The notes below the pieces were generated by a model. It had not been told where the DNA came from and searched no databases. It worked only from the letters and a program-made list of their open reading frames with translations. This document shows, piece by piece, positions 41,301 to 54,416 of a DNA stretch of 64,000 nucleotides (position 1 is its first letter; each line of letters starts with the position of its first letter). Made by a program: the position numbers and the translations under genes. Source of the stretch: Hyposmocoma kahamanoa (lineage: Eukaryota > Arthropoda > Insecta > Lepidoptera > Cosmopterigidae); contig NW_020654422.1 of NCBI RefSeq assembly GCF_003589595.1, positions 2,432,123 to 2,496,122 on the forward strand, in the 5' to 3' direction.

Positions 41301-42625
41301 ATTTAAATCTCTCTTCTGATAATTGTCATCTTGCAAATATGGCTTTTTTATAAGATACCAAACAACGGGACGAAAAAGTCGCCCGCCTGATGGTAAGATT
41401 GGTTACACACGGTGACTTTTAACAGCGATGCAAACGCTGTAATTGGTGATACGCGCGATTGCATCGCTACACTTGCGATTTATAGGCGATTGCATAGCAT
41501 TGTAGCGATGCAACCGTGCGTTTACATCAATGCAGTCGGGCGCTTGTATTGCTACTTAAAATAACGCGTGTGTTTAAAAGTAGACTATTAGCGATTGCAT
41601 TTCTTATAGTACATCGCTTTTGCATCACTGCTCGTCGTAGTCGCCGTGTGTAATCGCTCTAAGCGACGCGCTTGTCCATAATAGTTCGACTCATCCGAAG
41701 AACAGAGTCCGATGTGATTATATAACGGAAAGAGGATAAATACATAATCTCGTTATTCAAAATAAGACCTAGTTATAGGTGTTTTCAGAATTTTATGTAT
41801 TGTTTCGTTTCGGAAATATAAAAATCGAACAACGGCCGATCTGATATCCACAGTTAAAGAACAGCGCACAAAATGTACAATGTCATAAGAATAAGCAATC
41901 TTGCACATAGGTCTTTGTGCTACGGATGAGTCGAGTTGTAGTGTCACTCAGAGCTTTAAAACACAAAGATCGGAGGAGCACTGCCACTGCGCCCGTCACC
42001 CTGAGACATAGGTTGGTAAGTCTCATGGAATTTCACCAGCACCTTCACTCTTCAAAACCGGAACGTAGTAATATGAGCATTACTGCTGGGCGGTAGAATA
42101 GGTAAGGTGGCAGTACTTCATTGGACTCTTTCACAAAGAGCTCTACTGCTACTAAATTTATTAATTTCTTTATTACGTTATTTATTACGTATTTGCACGT
42201 TATACTAAACAGGTAAAAATTACACTATTTAAAGCTTATTGTCAAGTGCTGTACACGTGCAGTCTGTGGGTCGCGTATTCGAGGCGGACATTTAGCGACC
42301 TGCCGTGTTCAATATAATAACGCATTCAGGGTGCTGATGGGGCTACACCGTGGGGAAAAGGTGTGCATCTGCCCTGAGGTGCCTCCGCCGGTGCTTCAAC
42401 AGCATGTTGTGTGTGCTCACAGATCGGTAGGACTCTGCGTAGATGGATTGAGTCATTTAGTTGTATTGTCCTTTTAAATTATATAAAATTAATGAATACT
42501 AACACTAGATCTTAAGTTATTTTGTTTACAACACTATATGAATTTTTTATTTGAAATAAATATATTTGAATTTGAATTACACCAGGATAAAGTTAGCTAA
42601 AGTGTGTCATTATTATGATTCATAT

Positions 42626-42664
<39 letters not shown>

Positions 42665-45600
42665 TTCATACATTGCAAACTAACAGCTAAGTAGCCAAAG
42701 CGCTTACAAGTCATACAATTATTATGATAAGTATTACAATTCAAAAAATAGTTAACAGCAAATTATTCTAGTCCTTATTCTAACATTTTATGATAACGCT
42801 GACTACACAATGTAGGGAGACATCTCTCTACATATATAGCCAACGCGATCAGCGAATAAATCAATTGAGTCACATTGAGTGAGTATGTCCCCGATCAGGC
42901 TTATTGCGCGAATGGTAGGCGCGTTTTCAGCGTACAATGTGCGCGTGCGGGGCTTGCCTAACAGCCGTGGATATCGGCGCGGGGCCACCGCACCCTCATC
43001 ACTCCACAGGATACGAGTGGGCACCAACAGATCCACCTTACTTATTATGTCACTATCCACCCTGTGGTGGATCGCGGAAACAAAATGAGCCAGCAGCTGC
43101 ATCTTTCGCCTCCGAGACAAAGTGTCCAACTCTACCATACCCGAAACAAAAAGCGATGGATACAAGTACGGGTAATACCCGTACTGCCGTTTATAAAGCC
43201 AACGTGCAAACTTACGCTGAACTCGTTCCAACATTATAGAGTATTTATCTTCATAAGGGTCCCAGACTACAGCTGCATATTCCAGCTTGCTGCGTACGTA
43301 GGCGCTGTACAACATCCTCGCCACAGCCACGTCATTGAATTCATATGATGTCCGTATAACAAATCCTAAAATCCTATTCGCCTTTTTACAGGTTACCGTC
43401 ACGTGTTTGTGAAAGTCTAACTTACTATCTAACGTTAATCCTAAGTCACTAATGTCAAAAACTCTATCTATACAGGCGTCAAATAATATATAATTTACCA
43501 GTATTGGGCAACGTTTACGGGCAAAAGTAATTACTTTACATTTTGAGTCATTGAAGGGCATACGATTAGTCAAACTCCATTCCGACACCGCATCAATATC
43601 CATTTGCAAGGCAGCTGAATCACCAATATCCCTCACCCCCAGAAATATCTTAAGATCGTCCGCAAAAAGAAGACAACGAGCAGTACGAATAGTTTTAGGT
43701 AAGTCGTTAATCATTAATAAAAATAGAGTTGGACCCAGAGTACTTCCTTGGCTTACACCAGATCTTGTGTAGTATTCTGGTGACTCAAAACCTTGCACTT
43801 TTACAAACTGGCGCCTATTTTCTAGGTAGCTGGCAAAAAACCGTAGGAGTTTAGGCGTACAACCAGCCATCGCCAATTTCGTTAATAATATGTCATTGTC
43901 CACTAGGTCAAATGCTTTCTTGAAGTCAAAGTATGCAGCGTCTACCTGAAGACCTGCATCCATCTCTGCAGATACATAATCTACCAATTCGATAAGATTT
44001 GTCGTAGTAGACCGAGCAGGACGAAAGCCATGCTGGCTACTATGGAGCAATCCATTTATTTGTCCACTAATGCGCGTATTAAGGATGGATTCAAATATTT
44101 TCGCAAACACAGAAAGTACAGCAATAGGTCTGTATTGCGTTACATCGCCTTTAGCGTCTCCTTTTGGCACTGGCGTCACACGCGATAGTTTCCAGCACAA
44201 CGGGTATATTGAAGAGTCAAGACAGAGGTTGTATATGTAAATCAGCGGTCTTTGAAAAGCTGACATACAATTCTTTGCCAAAAACACTGGCACTCCATCA
44301 GGACCCCACGCGGACTTCGTTTTTAAACGCTTAATTGCAGCTTTAATATCGTCCCCGCTTACGCCCACAACAGCTACATCCCTAGTGCCCACTACTGGAT
44401 GAGCAGCTCGAGCAGCATCTGCAGGGTCCAGTTGCGGCTGATCCGATAGGAAAACAGAGCTGAAATATCGCGCGAAAGCATCCGCAGCAGCCTGTCCAGA
44501 CACTTCCGCACCGTCGTAAGAAAAGACATCTGTACAGTGCCTGTCCTTTCTCTTATCTTTAACATATCTCCAGAATCGAGCTGGTTCATTAATTATACTT
44601 TTTTGCAACCTACTTATATGCTGCCGATACGCGTCATTTGTTAGTTTTTTACCGTGCCACCTGTAGTATTTGTACAGCTCTACGTTATATTCCTTTCCAT
44701 CAGATTTCATTCTTTTAAGATGATAGTGTTTATACTTTAAGTTCCGTATAATTTCAGCAGTATACCATGTCGGGTATACGTATCGCAAATCGCGTTGGCA
44801 ATGTTTCCTGACTGGTACGAAACGATTGCAGCACTCGTATATTTTTGAATAAAAATATCCAACAGCCTCATCAGCATGTCGAACTTCGAACAAACCAGCC
44901 CAGTCTATTTTAGATAAAGCCGCATACAATTCCTGATAGTCCGCTTTACGCCAATTCCAATCAGGACATATACCCTGTTGCCGAGGGGCACGAAAGAGCG
45001 AAGGCCTCGCGCTACATTCTAACTCTATCGTCACTTCCAGTGCAGATTTATTAGTACAGATTTATCCAAATCAATTGTACTGTGTTACTTAAGATACATG
45101 TAAAAAGTCAAACGCTTGACAGTCCTGTCCGACGAGGCAAGCTGTGCGGTACGGCTGCACTGAATAACAAGTGCAGTATTATGTTACCTCATAATTGTCA
45201 TATAATTGCTATTTAAGTTTTCCTTTTGTAATTAACGGATGAACGGAGGTGGGTTGCGGGGACGAAGGGGACGCCCGCTCGCTAATGAGTAGGTATTTGT
45301 GCGTACAAAATGGCGCCTGTCTTTCAATTACATTTAGAATACATTCTAAGCGAAACTTCAACAAGACAAGAAGAAAAACAAGAGCGAGCCCTCCACCCCT
45401 AACTTAACTTCCCATAAAAGAGAAACAGTCTTCTCATTCCACCTTCAATAAAAATCAATTACATGTGCGAGTATCGCACACTGACTATCACGGAGTTCTT
45501 TTGCCATAGTCAAATCATAGTATAACATAAGTAGTGTGTCCATCCAAACGTGGCACCGCGATTTGTATATGTTTTCGCCCGCCATGCACTTCGTATACGT

Positions 45601-48600
45601 ATGCACACATTCTCATAATCTCACGGTGCACTCGAGTTGCACAGCGCGGGTCATCACACGCGCCATTGATTAAAGAATTAAATAGTACACGTATTTATTG
45701 TTTTATATTTGTGTTTGTTTGAACAAGAGTGCCTCAAATTCAGCATTGTTCAGAATTCCTTTTCCATTTCATCCTCATTCAAAAATTTCTATATGTAAGT
45801 ATTGTATTTGACAAAGATTATTTCAATATAACACGAGAATACTGTGTCGAATATCTTAATTTTGTCAAATTATGTTTCGAGTCTGTAGGTACAACTAAAA
45901 TAATAAATTGACAACCCTACGTACGGTCCGCTCGACGTGCACGTATTGACGCGTCGAATGGGCGGGAGTTGCACTACTTGTTTTACTGTACTATGTAAAA
46001 TGCTCCTAACCTCACTCCTATGACAAAAAAACCATGTTCCGTATGATTTTAATTACGTAAATTTATATGGTAGATCGACTCGAGATCTAGTTACGGGAAT
46101 CTAAAGAAATTAGTAATGCACAGGTACAACAAGTGAGAAAGGTACATTGTCTCATACTAGATTATTTGTTGTTGTTCAAAGTAAGACTTATTCCAGATCG
46201 TCAGTTTTTACACGGTCGATTGTTTTTTTGTGTATGCTACGCGATAACTCCGACATTGTGATCCGATTTTGATGATACTTTTGATGAATCCGGTTTATTA
46301 GATTTCACCGACTTTCCATTAACCGATTTCAATGAAACATGGTAAATAGATGTAACTCCACAAAATATTAAGGTCGTTTTTATATTTTATAAAACAGTTA
46401 TAACTATTTTGCATTGTTTTCATTGGTTATTTCTACTTCAATACAATATTAATATTAAGGCTAAACCATGTGACTATTGTTAAACCCATTTTTTGTCGAA
46501 ATCTGTAATCCGGCTACATTTAATTTGAGATAACGAATCTTCTAGAATACTGCAGTGGAACTACATAATATAAGCATATTTTGTTGACATTCACCATACA
46601 TTATCAATTGTATATTACAACCACCCATTGTGTATGTTATTTTCTCTATTTACCTGGTTTGTTTACAGTGGTTTAATACACTACACCTTGGCCAATTACT
46701 TCTAACTGCTAACTGTCCTGTTTAGAAATAAAGAATTTACTTAGCAACATAGTTCTTAGTAGTAAATACTTCTATTGAGTGTTGCATATGTTCTTTCCAG
46801 TTTTGGTATATGTCAGCGGCACTTAACAACAGTTACAATAATAAAATACAACGTCCTTACTGTTACCACCTCCTATATTACGCACCATTGGTGTAATAAG
46901 GTTACATTAGCAAAATGACAACTTTTCAGGAATGAATGAGGGTGAGTACTGATCTGGCGAATGCGCTGCATTTGCGATGCACGCACGTAGCACGCGCACT
47001 GCACGCGCGTTGCACGCGTGCTGCATGTGTGCAGTTAAATATATGTTAGTATATGTGGAAAATATACTAAAACATATCTAACTGCACGCGAACAGATCGC
47101 ACTACGTAATGCACGTGCGCAGCTCGCGAGCCTTTCGCAAACAGGCGCATTTGCGGTGCATTCACCGGATTTGTTAAAAAAATTTACTAGATAAAAAATC
47201 GGCCAATGTACTGTTCTCATATAAAAAAGAAATAAGTTAGGGATGTGCCAAAAAATCACCTACAAGTATAGTACAGTCACCTACAAATTACTGTTAAATA
47301 ATCTCAACAATTACAATATTATAACATACAGATATTGTTGTTGTTTTTGTTGAAATGTTATTTGTGCATATGTCATGAATTCATAGATATCCATTTTTAA
47401 TTTTCTTGGCATGTTGTAGTGTTATATTTATTAGTGATGCAATAGAAGTGTCACGTCATAATGCAAGAACACGTGTTGCTTTATTAAAAGTAATTTGTTG
47501 CAGTCGTGATGTTTAAATTTGGTTCTAGGTCCTCCGCATCTTGGGCTGGTTAATCAGCACATCGCTTTGGTGCTTAGTGTGGTGGGCCGGCCTGGACGCT
47601 GGCTCCACCACTTACCGTTACAACGCTGCGTTCGCAGCACAGTACGCTGCGCTTGCGCCTGTTGCGTCTGCGCTGGCAATTGCGTGGCTTATTTACGCTG
47701 TGCATAGCGGCTCAGATGGTGAGGTTTTGTGTGTGCGATATTTTTGTTAGGAATCTTTGATGAAAATAATTTCGCGCTTGACAACTAACATAGTACTATC
47801 TCAAAAATTGCGTTATATTATATTTTATCTCAAAATTGCGTTATGTTAATAACTTATCTCCAAAATTTCCACTATATTTGTAAGTCAAAGTCAAAGTCAA
47901 AGTCAAAGTCAAAGATTATATATTATTCCATATTCCATAGATAAAATAAATTTACACTTGAAAACGTCACATTTAAGCTACTGCTCGTTCGCTGCGCTGA
48001 CCTCCCTGAGAAGAACGAGCAAGAAACTCTAGGGATTGCTCTTTTCAAATAAACTTAAATGCTATGGAATACACTTTGAATCAAATTTGTGTGGATTCTG
48101 GAGCCATGCCGTTTTTCCATACATCTTTATCTAACACGTAGTCTTTTCGGGGCTTCTAACACAAGTAAATTTTACTTACAAGTAGCCCCAACATCGGACA
48201 TTGTAAAATTATTATCTAGTGAATAAATGAATTTTGAATTTGAATTTTGAAGTCTTCAATTTTGTAATATGATTTTTCGATCAAAATATTTTCTTAAGTC
48301 ATTTGTATACGATTTAATTTCAAAGTGACAGGACAACACAGTCGCTTTGAAATTAAATAGGTAAGATTAACATAACTGATAGCAATTTTGAGATAATACT
48401 GTGTTAGTGGTCATGTGCGATTTAACAAACAAAAAACTAATTATGACTGCTTAATTTTACTTTATTGTTTATTTAAATGGGGAAGGAAAACTTCAGGAAT
48501 GAAGACATGTGACTCCACATGATTGAAACGTGATTCATTTAAAGTCTCTTCTTAGATGAGATCTGCCGAGTATTTAAATTTTAAAGGACGTGCTGTTTAT

Positions 48601-51600
48601 CAATACATCCTATTGATAAACAGTACGTCTTTTATAAGTTTGAACTTTATTACAATATAATTTAATTAAATATTATGTAGTTTCCAGAAAGTATTGTAGA
48701 AATTACATAATATTTCATAAACTCTACTGCCAATTTAAGCCATATTATATAAGTGAGTTATATAAGTTATATAAGTAAGTCGATGTAATAAAACTTTAAA
48801 ATAGATGACAACGACCGAGAAAGAGGACAGGAAACCAAATTTTAAAACAGGTTTTACCTATTTCATCATATAATTTTATTTTCTTTCATAACGCACATCT
48901 ACAGCATTCATATTACATTTTCCTAAAAACTTAACAATAACTACAAAAACAACAAAATTCACACACTCGGTAAACCCTGTATCGCGGGTGCCATAGACAC
49001 ATATATAGGTAGATAACCAGAAATTACACCTAAATTCACGAGGGAAAAAATATAGGTCACACAAATATTTCTCCCGGTCCGGGAATTGAACACGGGACTT
49101 CTGCATGGCAGTCCAGTATGGTAACCGTTCGGCCACAGAGGCAATTAAATAATTTCACATTAAATTAATAAGTAATTGAGATGTAATATGACAGTTTAGA
49201 TTTAGAAACCAGGAAGCATGTTTTGATTTACAAACCAGAAGAATGTCTTCTTCAAAAATAATGTTGCAATTAACATTGCAACGGTTTTTGGTAACTATTT
49301 GCTCACAAAACTCATCAAGCGTTATTTCTGAGGGTGATTTGAATTAATTTTAAGTTTTTTTTCTCCGATAAAAATTACATTCGCCTTTACAGCTCCAATC
49401 GGAACTTTCATTTTTTCCATCAAACTTGAGTCTCTACATACATCTTTACAATGATTTAATACGATAATTTAACACTTATCAATGCTAAAGCACAGTTTAT
49501 TATTTTTCATCGTCACGTAATGGAAGACTTCACATAGAGCACGTTATGTTAAAAATAACTCCAATACAAAAATAGCCCTTGGTTCTAGTCCCACGAGCTG
49601 CATTCTAGAAAATGTCCGTTGTTGCGGTGTGGTAGTAATCCGGCTTATGTGATAGTGTACTTAGTTAGTAAGAAAATTCTTTTAACGTTAGTGCGAAATC
49701 TACTGGGCGACTATTGTTAGCTATTATCATATTATTCATAATTTGATTTGGTCAGTGTTCATAATAATAAAGAATAAATAAGTAAAACAATGCAGTAAAG
49801 AACTTCGTCTGTACTAAATAAAGTGAATATTTATTTGAATGGAAAATAATAAAAGAGTAATGCTGTCGAAGACAGGTGGTGCCATTTTGGTCTTTTGTTT
49901 CTTTTCATCCAAATAAAATTTCTCTTTATTGATTATAAAAAAAAAGCTACTTTAAAAGTTCGCGCTATGCAGGCCGAAGTCACTTACCAGTTGATGCCTT
50001 AGAGAGAAATATACCTTATTGTTGAGAAGCTAAATTATACTTTGCTTGGCCCACGGCGACACAAGCTGCCAACGATGCACCGCGCGGCTTGTCTCTTTTG
50101 TTATTTTGAAGGCAATGAAACGTATTTTTAACCGACTTCAAAAAAGGAGGAGGTTCTCAATTCGACTGTACGTTCTTGTTTTTTTTATATGTATGTTACG
50201 CGATAACTCCCATATTTGTGAACCGATTTTCATGATTCTTTTTTGTTGGAGTACCCCCTTCCATAGTGGTCCCATTTCATTTTGAAGAAAATCATCCACG
50301 AACCAGCGAACTAGGGGACATTTCGTAGGAAATGAAACTATTTTTCCGGATTTAAATCGCGTATATTTATTTTTTCAAACAAACCGACGTTTCGGGCCCT
50401 TTACAGGTCCCATGGTCACGGTTGACTGACCTAAGAACTCGATAGGGGATATTTCAATAAAACTTAGCAAGTAGACGTAATTCCACGTACTTTTGAGGTC
50501 GGTTTTTTTAGTACTCTGTATTGAGATTATTTATAATGTAGAGAATAATGTTCTATACTGTATTACATTATGCAGAGTGTGCGCTGCGCAGCGCGGTGAC
50601 GTTTGTTACATCTGCTTTATCATTTTCTATTTAATGAAATGCGGTTACATTTATTATCAAGTAGAAGATATAGTTTATGTCGCATTGTTCATTTAAGTTG
50701 CCTGACTACGGCAATTGGAATACAAAGCATTATGAACTTTATGGTCAATTGTGTACCGTACAAACTGGATACTGGCCAAAATCTTCCACGAAATGCGCGA
50801 GCATTCTCGAGCATGCGCGAAATACAGTATCGTTACAAAAATTCGCTTCCAATACGTTCCGCCGCAATACAAATTGAGCCTATGTGCGATTACGGACTGC
50901 ATCCGTTTCGTATTCGTTGGAATCCGAGACTGTACAAATCTAGAAAACTCGGACCCATTTCGGATGTCGCTGGTACACTAAGTCCAATTCGAATCCGAGA
51001 AAATACGAATATCGCTTGTATAACTAGAGATACAATGTCTCCTGTAACTGCCTCCGTGGCCGAACGGTTACCATGCCGGACTGCCACGCAGAGGTCCCAG
51101 GTTCGATTCCCGGGCCGGGAGAAATGTTTGTATGGCCTACATTTATTTCTCTCGTGAGTTTGGGTGTAATTTGTGGCTGTCTATATGTGTGTCCATGGCA
51201 CCCGCGACACAGGGTTTCCCTAGTGCGGGGCTATGTTGAGTGTGTGCGTTATTTATTATTTATTATTATAAAAAAAAATAAAAAAAATAAAAAAAAATGT
51301 TCCCAGTGACATTTCGAATCGTCATTTCTCGGATTCGAAACTGATATGAATCGGACGTAGTGAAGTGACGCTCTAAGGGTGAAGTGCCAAGTCGTTAAAA
51401 AATACACGTTAAAATTATATAATGCACGACTTGCATCAAACACCAGGTTGGCATACATATGGTACAGCTACTCATTAGGCGCGTTCTAATTAGCCGCTGT
51501 TAGAAGCGCTGCAGCCACAGCGCGGCCGCGCGACTGTCGCAATGCTGACGTGCGGCCAAATTTTTCCATGCCATTTTTATACGGTTTGCCAGCCCAGTTA

Positions 51601-54385
51601 TGCAGCTGGATTGCCGATTTCCTTCATGAGCGAAGAATTCGCGTCGTTTCTGAAGGCAGCACTTCGAGGTTCGCTTTTCCTTCTGCATATCAATGATATG
51701 CTTCCACTTGGGAATATTCATTGTTATGCAGATGATAGCACTGTTCATGGGGGATATCACGGATTCCCCGCAGCTGGGCGCGCCGATACTGACAGAGAGC
51801 GATCTGATCTTGTCGTTGAGCTCAATAGGATATTGGACCTCATCTCTGCATGGGGATCTAGAAATCTTGTTGAGTTCAACGCCAAGAAAACACAGGTATG
51901 CGCGTTATTAACAAAATTGTCGCCGTTCCTTCCCATGCCTTCTCTGATGAGCACAGCACTTTCACCTCAGAGCAGTTTTACCTTGCTCGGTATGGAAATA
52001 TGCTGTGATTTGAATCCAAGGAGCTACATCGAATCTGTGATCAAAACAGCCTCACGGAAACTTGGAGTCCTGAACAGGGTGCGACGTTTTTTCACGCCGG
52101 ACCAGTTATGCCTGCTGTACAAAACACAGGTCCGGTCTTGCGTTGAGTATTGTTCGCACTTGTGGGACGGCTCCGCCAAGTACCTACTCGAAGCCTTGGA
52201 TAAATTACAGCGTCGTGCTACTCTAATTATAGGCGACGAAGAGGTCTCATCACGCCTTGAACCTCTGCAACTGCGTAGAGATGTTGCATCGCTTAGCGCC
52301 TTTTACCGCATGTACCATGGTGAGTGCTCTGAAGAGCTGTTCAACCTCATCCCCCCTTCCCCGTTTCTGCTCAGAAGCACGCGTGCTGGCCTTCGTAGTC
52401 ACCGTTTCACTACCTGCCGCATTCCATCGCGTACTAAAAGGTTCGGTGGCTCCTTTCTCTGCCGCACGGTTGACAAATGGAACTCCCTTCCGGCACATGT
52501 CTTCCCTCCCTCTTATAATATGGGGTCCTTCAAACGAAGCGTGAAGAGGCATATTGTAGGCAGGCGGGGTGGAGGTGGCTAGTGCAGTGAGGGTTCCATC
52601 GCTGCACTAGGTTCCTTCGCATTTGGATACCACTTTCCACTTAACATCAGGTGGAGTGGAGTCATTTGCCTGTCATGTATTAAAAAAAAAAATATTTGTT
52701 CAATAAAACGCAGGCTAGAAATTAAAATTTTTGTGTATTTGAAATACAGCTAAGCACTCTCGTATGGAACAGATTTTATAGTAGAAGTGTTGCCATAAAA
52801 CGTTATACATATGTAACACGAAATCTAACATCTATTTTACAAATGTTGCCTATTAATACAACCAAATAAAAAATTTTGATTGTTTATCCAATGTTCAATT
52901 TATTAATAGAACAATATCCGGTCGATCGAAATAACTGGCGGAACTGCTATCCCACATTGCAGGGTGTTATTTTACATTCTCTATAAATTCTTCAATTCGA
53001 TTTTCATTGATCGTGATTACTCTCTAACCTCGCTAATCGTGACTGCAACCCAGCGTGACTGCAGCGCGACAATCGCGCGGCCGCCGCGCGGTTTCAGCGG
53101 TTAATTTGAATGCGTCCTTAAACTCGTAAGTCAATGTTAAACTCACAAATTCTCTGGTACAAAAGCAAACGTCAATCAAGTAACAACTTAATAAGTAATA
53201 CCGTTAGAATTAAGCGTGTGAAAAAAAAAAAGTTCAGAACAATGAAAACGTGTTTTCGCCGGAAAAGAAATTGCAACAGTGTATTTCCTCTTTAATTACA
53301 GTTTATTAAAACTTTTCTACGTAAATAATATACAGTGTTTTTTTTTAATGGGACAGTATTGGGAAATCCGAAATCATAGAAGATACAAGGAAACTGTCTT
53401 AGGAACTATTAAGTCTTTTTTGAGAAAACAATTTTGGCACAGTCAATTTATTTCTTTTTTTAAATTAGAGCTTTAAAGGTATTTAAGGTGGGCTGTGTTT
53501 CAGTAGACAAACTTTTTCACTTTTTCTTACACTTATATAGGAGAGTTCTATAATTTATAATATACTTAATTTGTTTCATGTAACTCGTATTATTTAAATT
53601 GTACTTTCATGTGTTAAAAGCACTTTTAGTAGCAGTAGAGCTCCTTGTGAAAGAGTTCGTCCAGGGAAGCCACACTGCTGTGATCATTACTGCGTTCGAA
53701 TTTTGAAGGGTAAGGGTGCTGGTGAAATTACAGGCACAAAGGACTTTTCAACTTATGTCTCAGAGTGATGGGCGCGTGGGCTAAGCCCCTCAGATCTTTG
53801 CGATTTAAAGCTCTGAGTGGCACTGTTATGGACAGACGTGTCGCTTACCATCAGAAGCACGATTTGTTTGCCCATCATTTAGTATCATAAAAAAACTTTT
53901 GACGTGAGGTCATTTGTGACTATATTATACTAACGGTAGGATTGGATGTTAGCTTCGGCGCCAGTTGATTGCTTTTACGCGACAATGAGTAAGAGGTGTG
54001 CTTCCTGGTGCGCAGGATGAGTGCCGGCACCAACAGTATCCTAAAAATTATCTCCAACAGGCTTGACTGTTCATTCATGAATCACTGCTGTGCGATTTCT
54101 AATAGCATCGCGAGGCGGTGATTGACTCTTTATTATATGTTTTATTATCCTATCAGGACTATATTACTAGCATCATCCAGCAACTGCCTCCGTGGCCGAA
54201 CGGTTACCATACCGGACTGCCACGCAGAGGTCCCCGGGTTCGATTCCCGGGCCGGGAGAAATATTTGTATGGCCTACATTTATTTCTCTCGTGAGTTTGG
54301 GTGTAATTTGTGGTTGTCTATGTGTGTGTCCATGGCACCCGCGACACAGGGTTTCCCTAGTGTGGGGCTATGTTGAGTGTGTGCG

Positions 54386-54416
<31 letters not shown>

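Noticed and set aside
42879..43348. Plus-strand ORFs of 69-100 codons
   Set aside because: Shadows of the antisense LINE reverse-transcriptase ORF.
51046..51120. tRNA-like sequences with A and B boxes (also at 4343, 6400, 8840, 19874, 31922, 32330, 49080, 54181)
   Set aside because: All continue into repeated SINE bodies and do not fold into a clean cloverleaf, so they are not called tRNA genes.
50603..51157. 184-codon plus-strand ORF
   Set aside because: It crosses unrelated intron sequence into the tRNA head of SINE family E; the end is SINE translation and the start has no resemblance to a protein.
52250..52552. Antisense and alternate-frame ORFs of 95-100 codons
   Set aside because: Shadows of the 51.5-kb LINE coding region.
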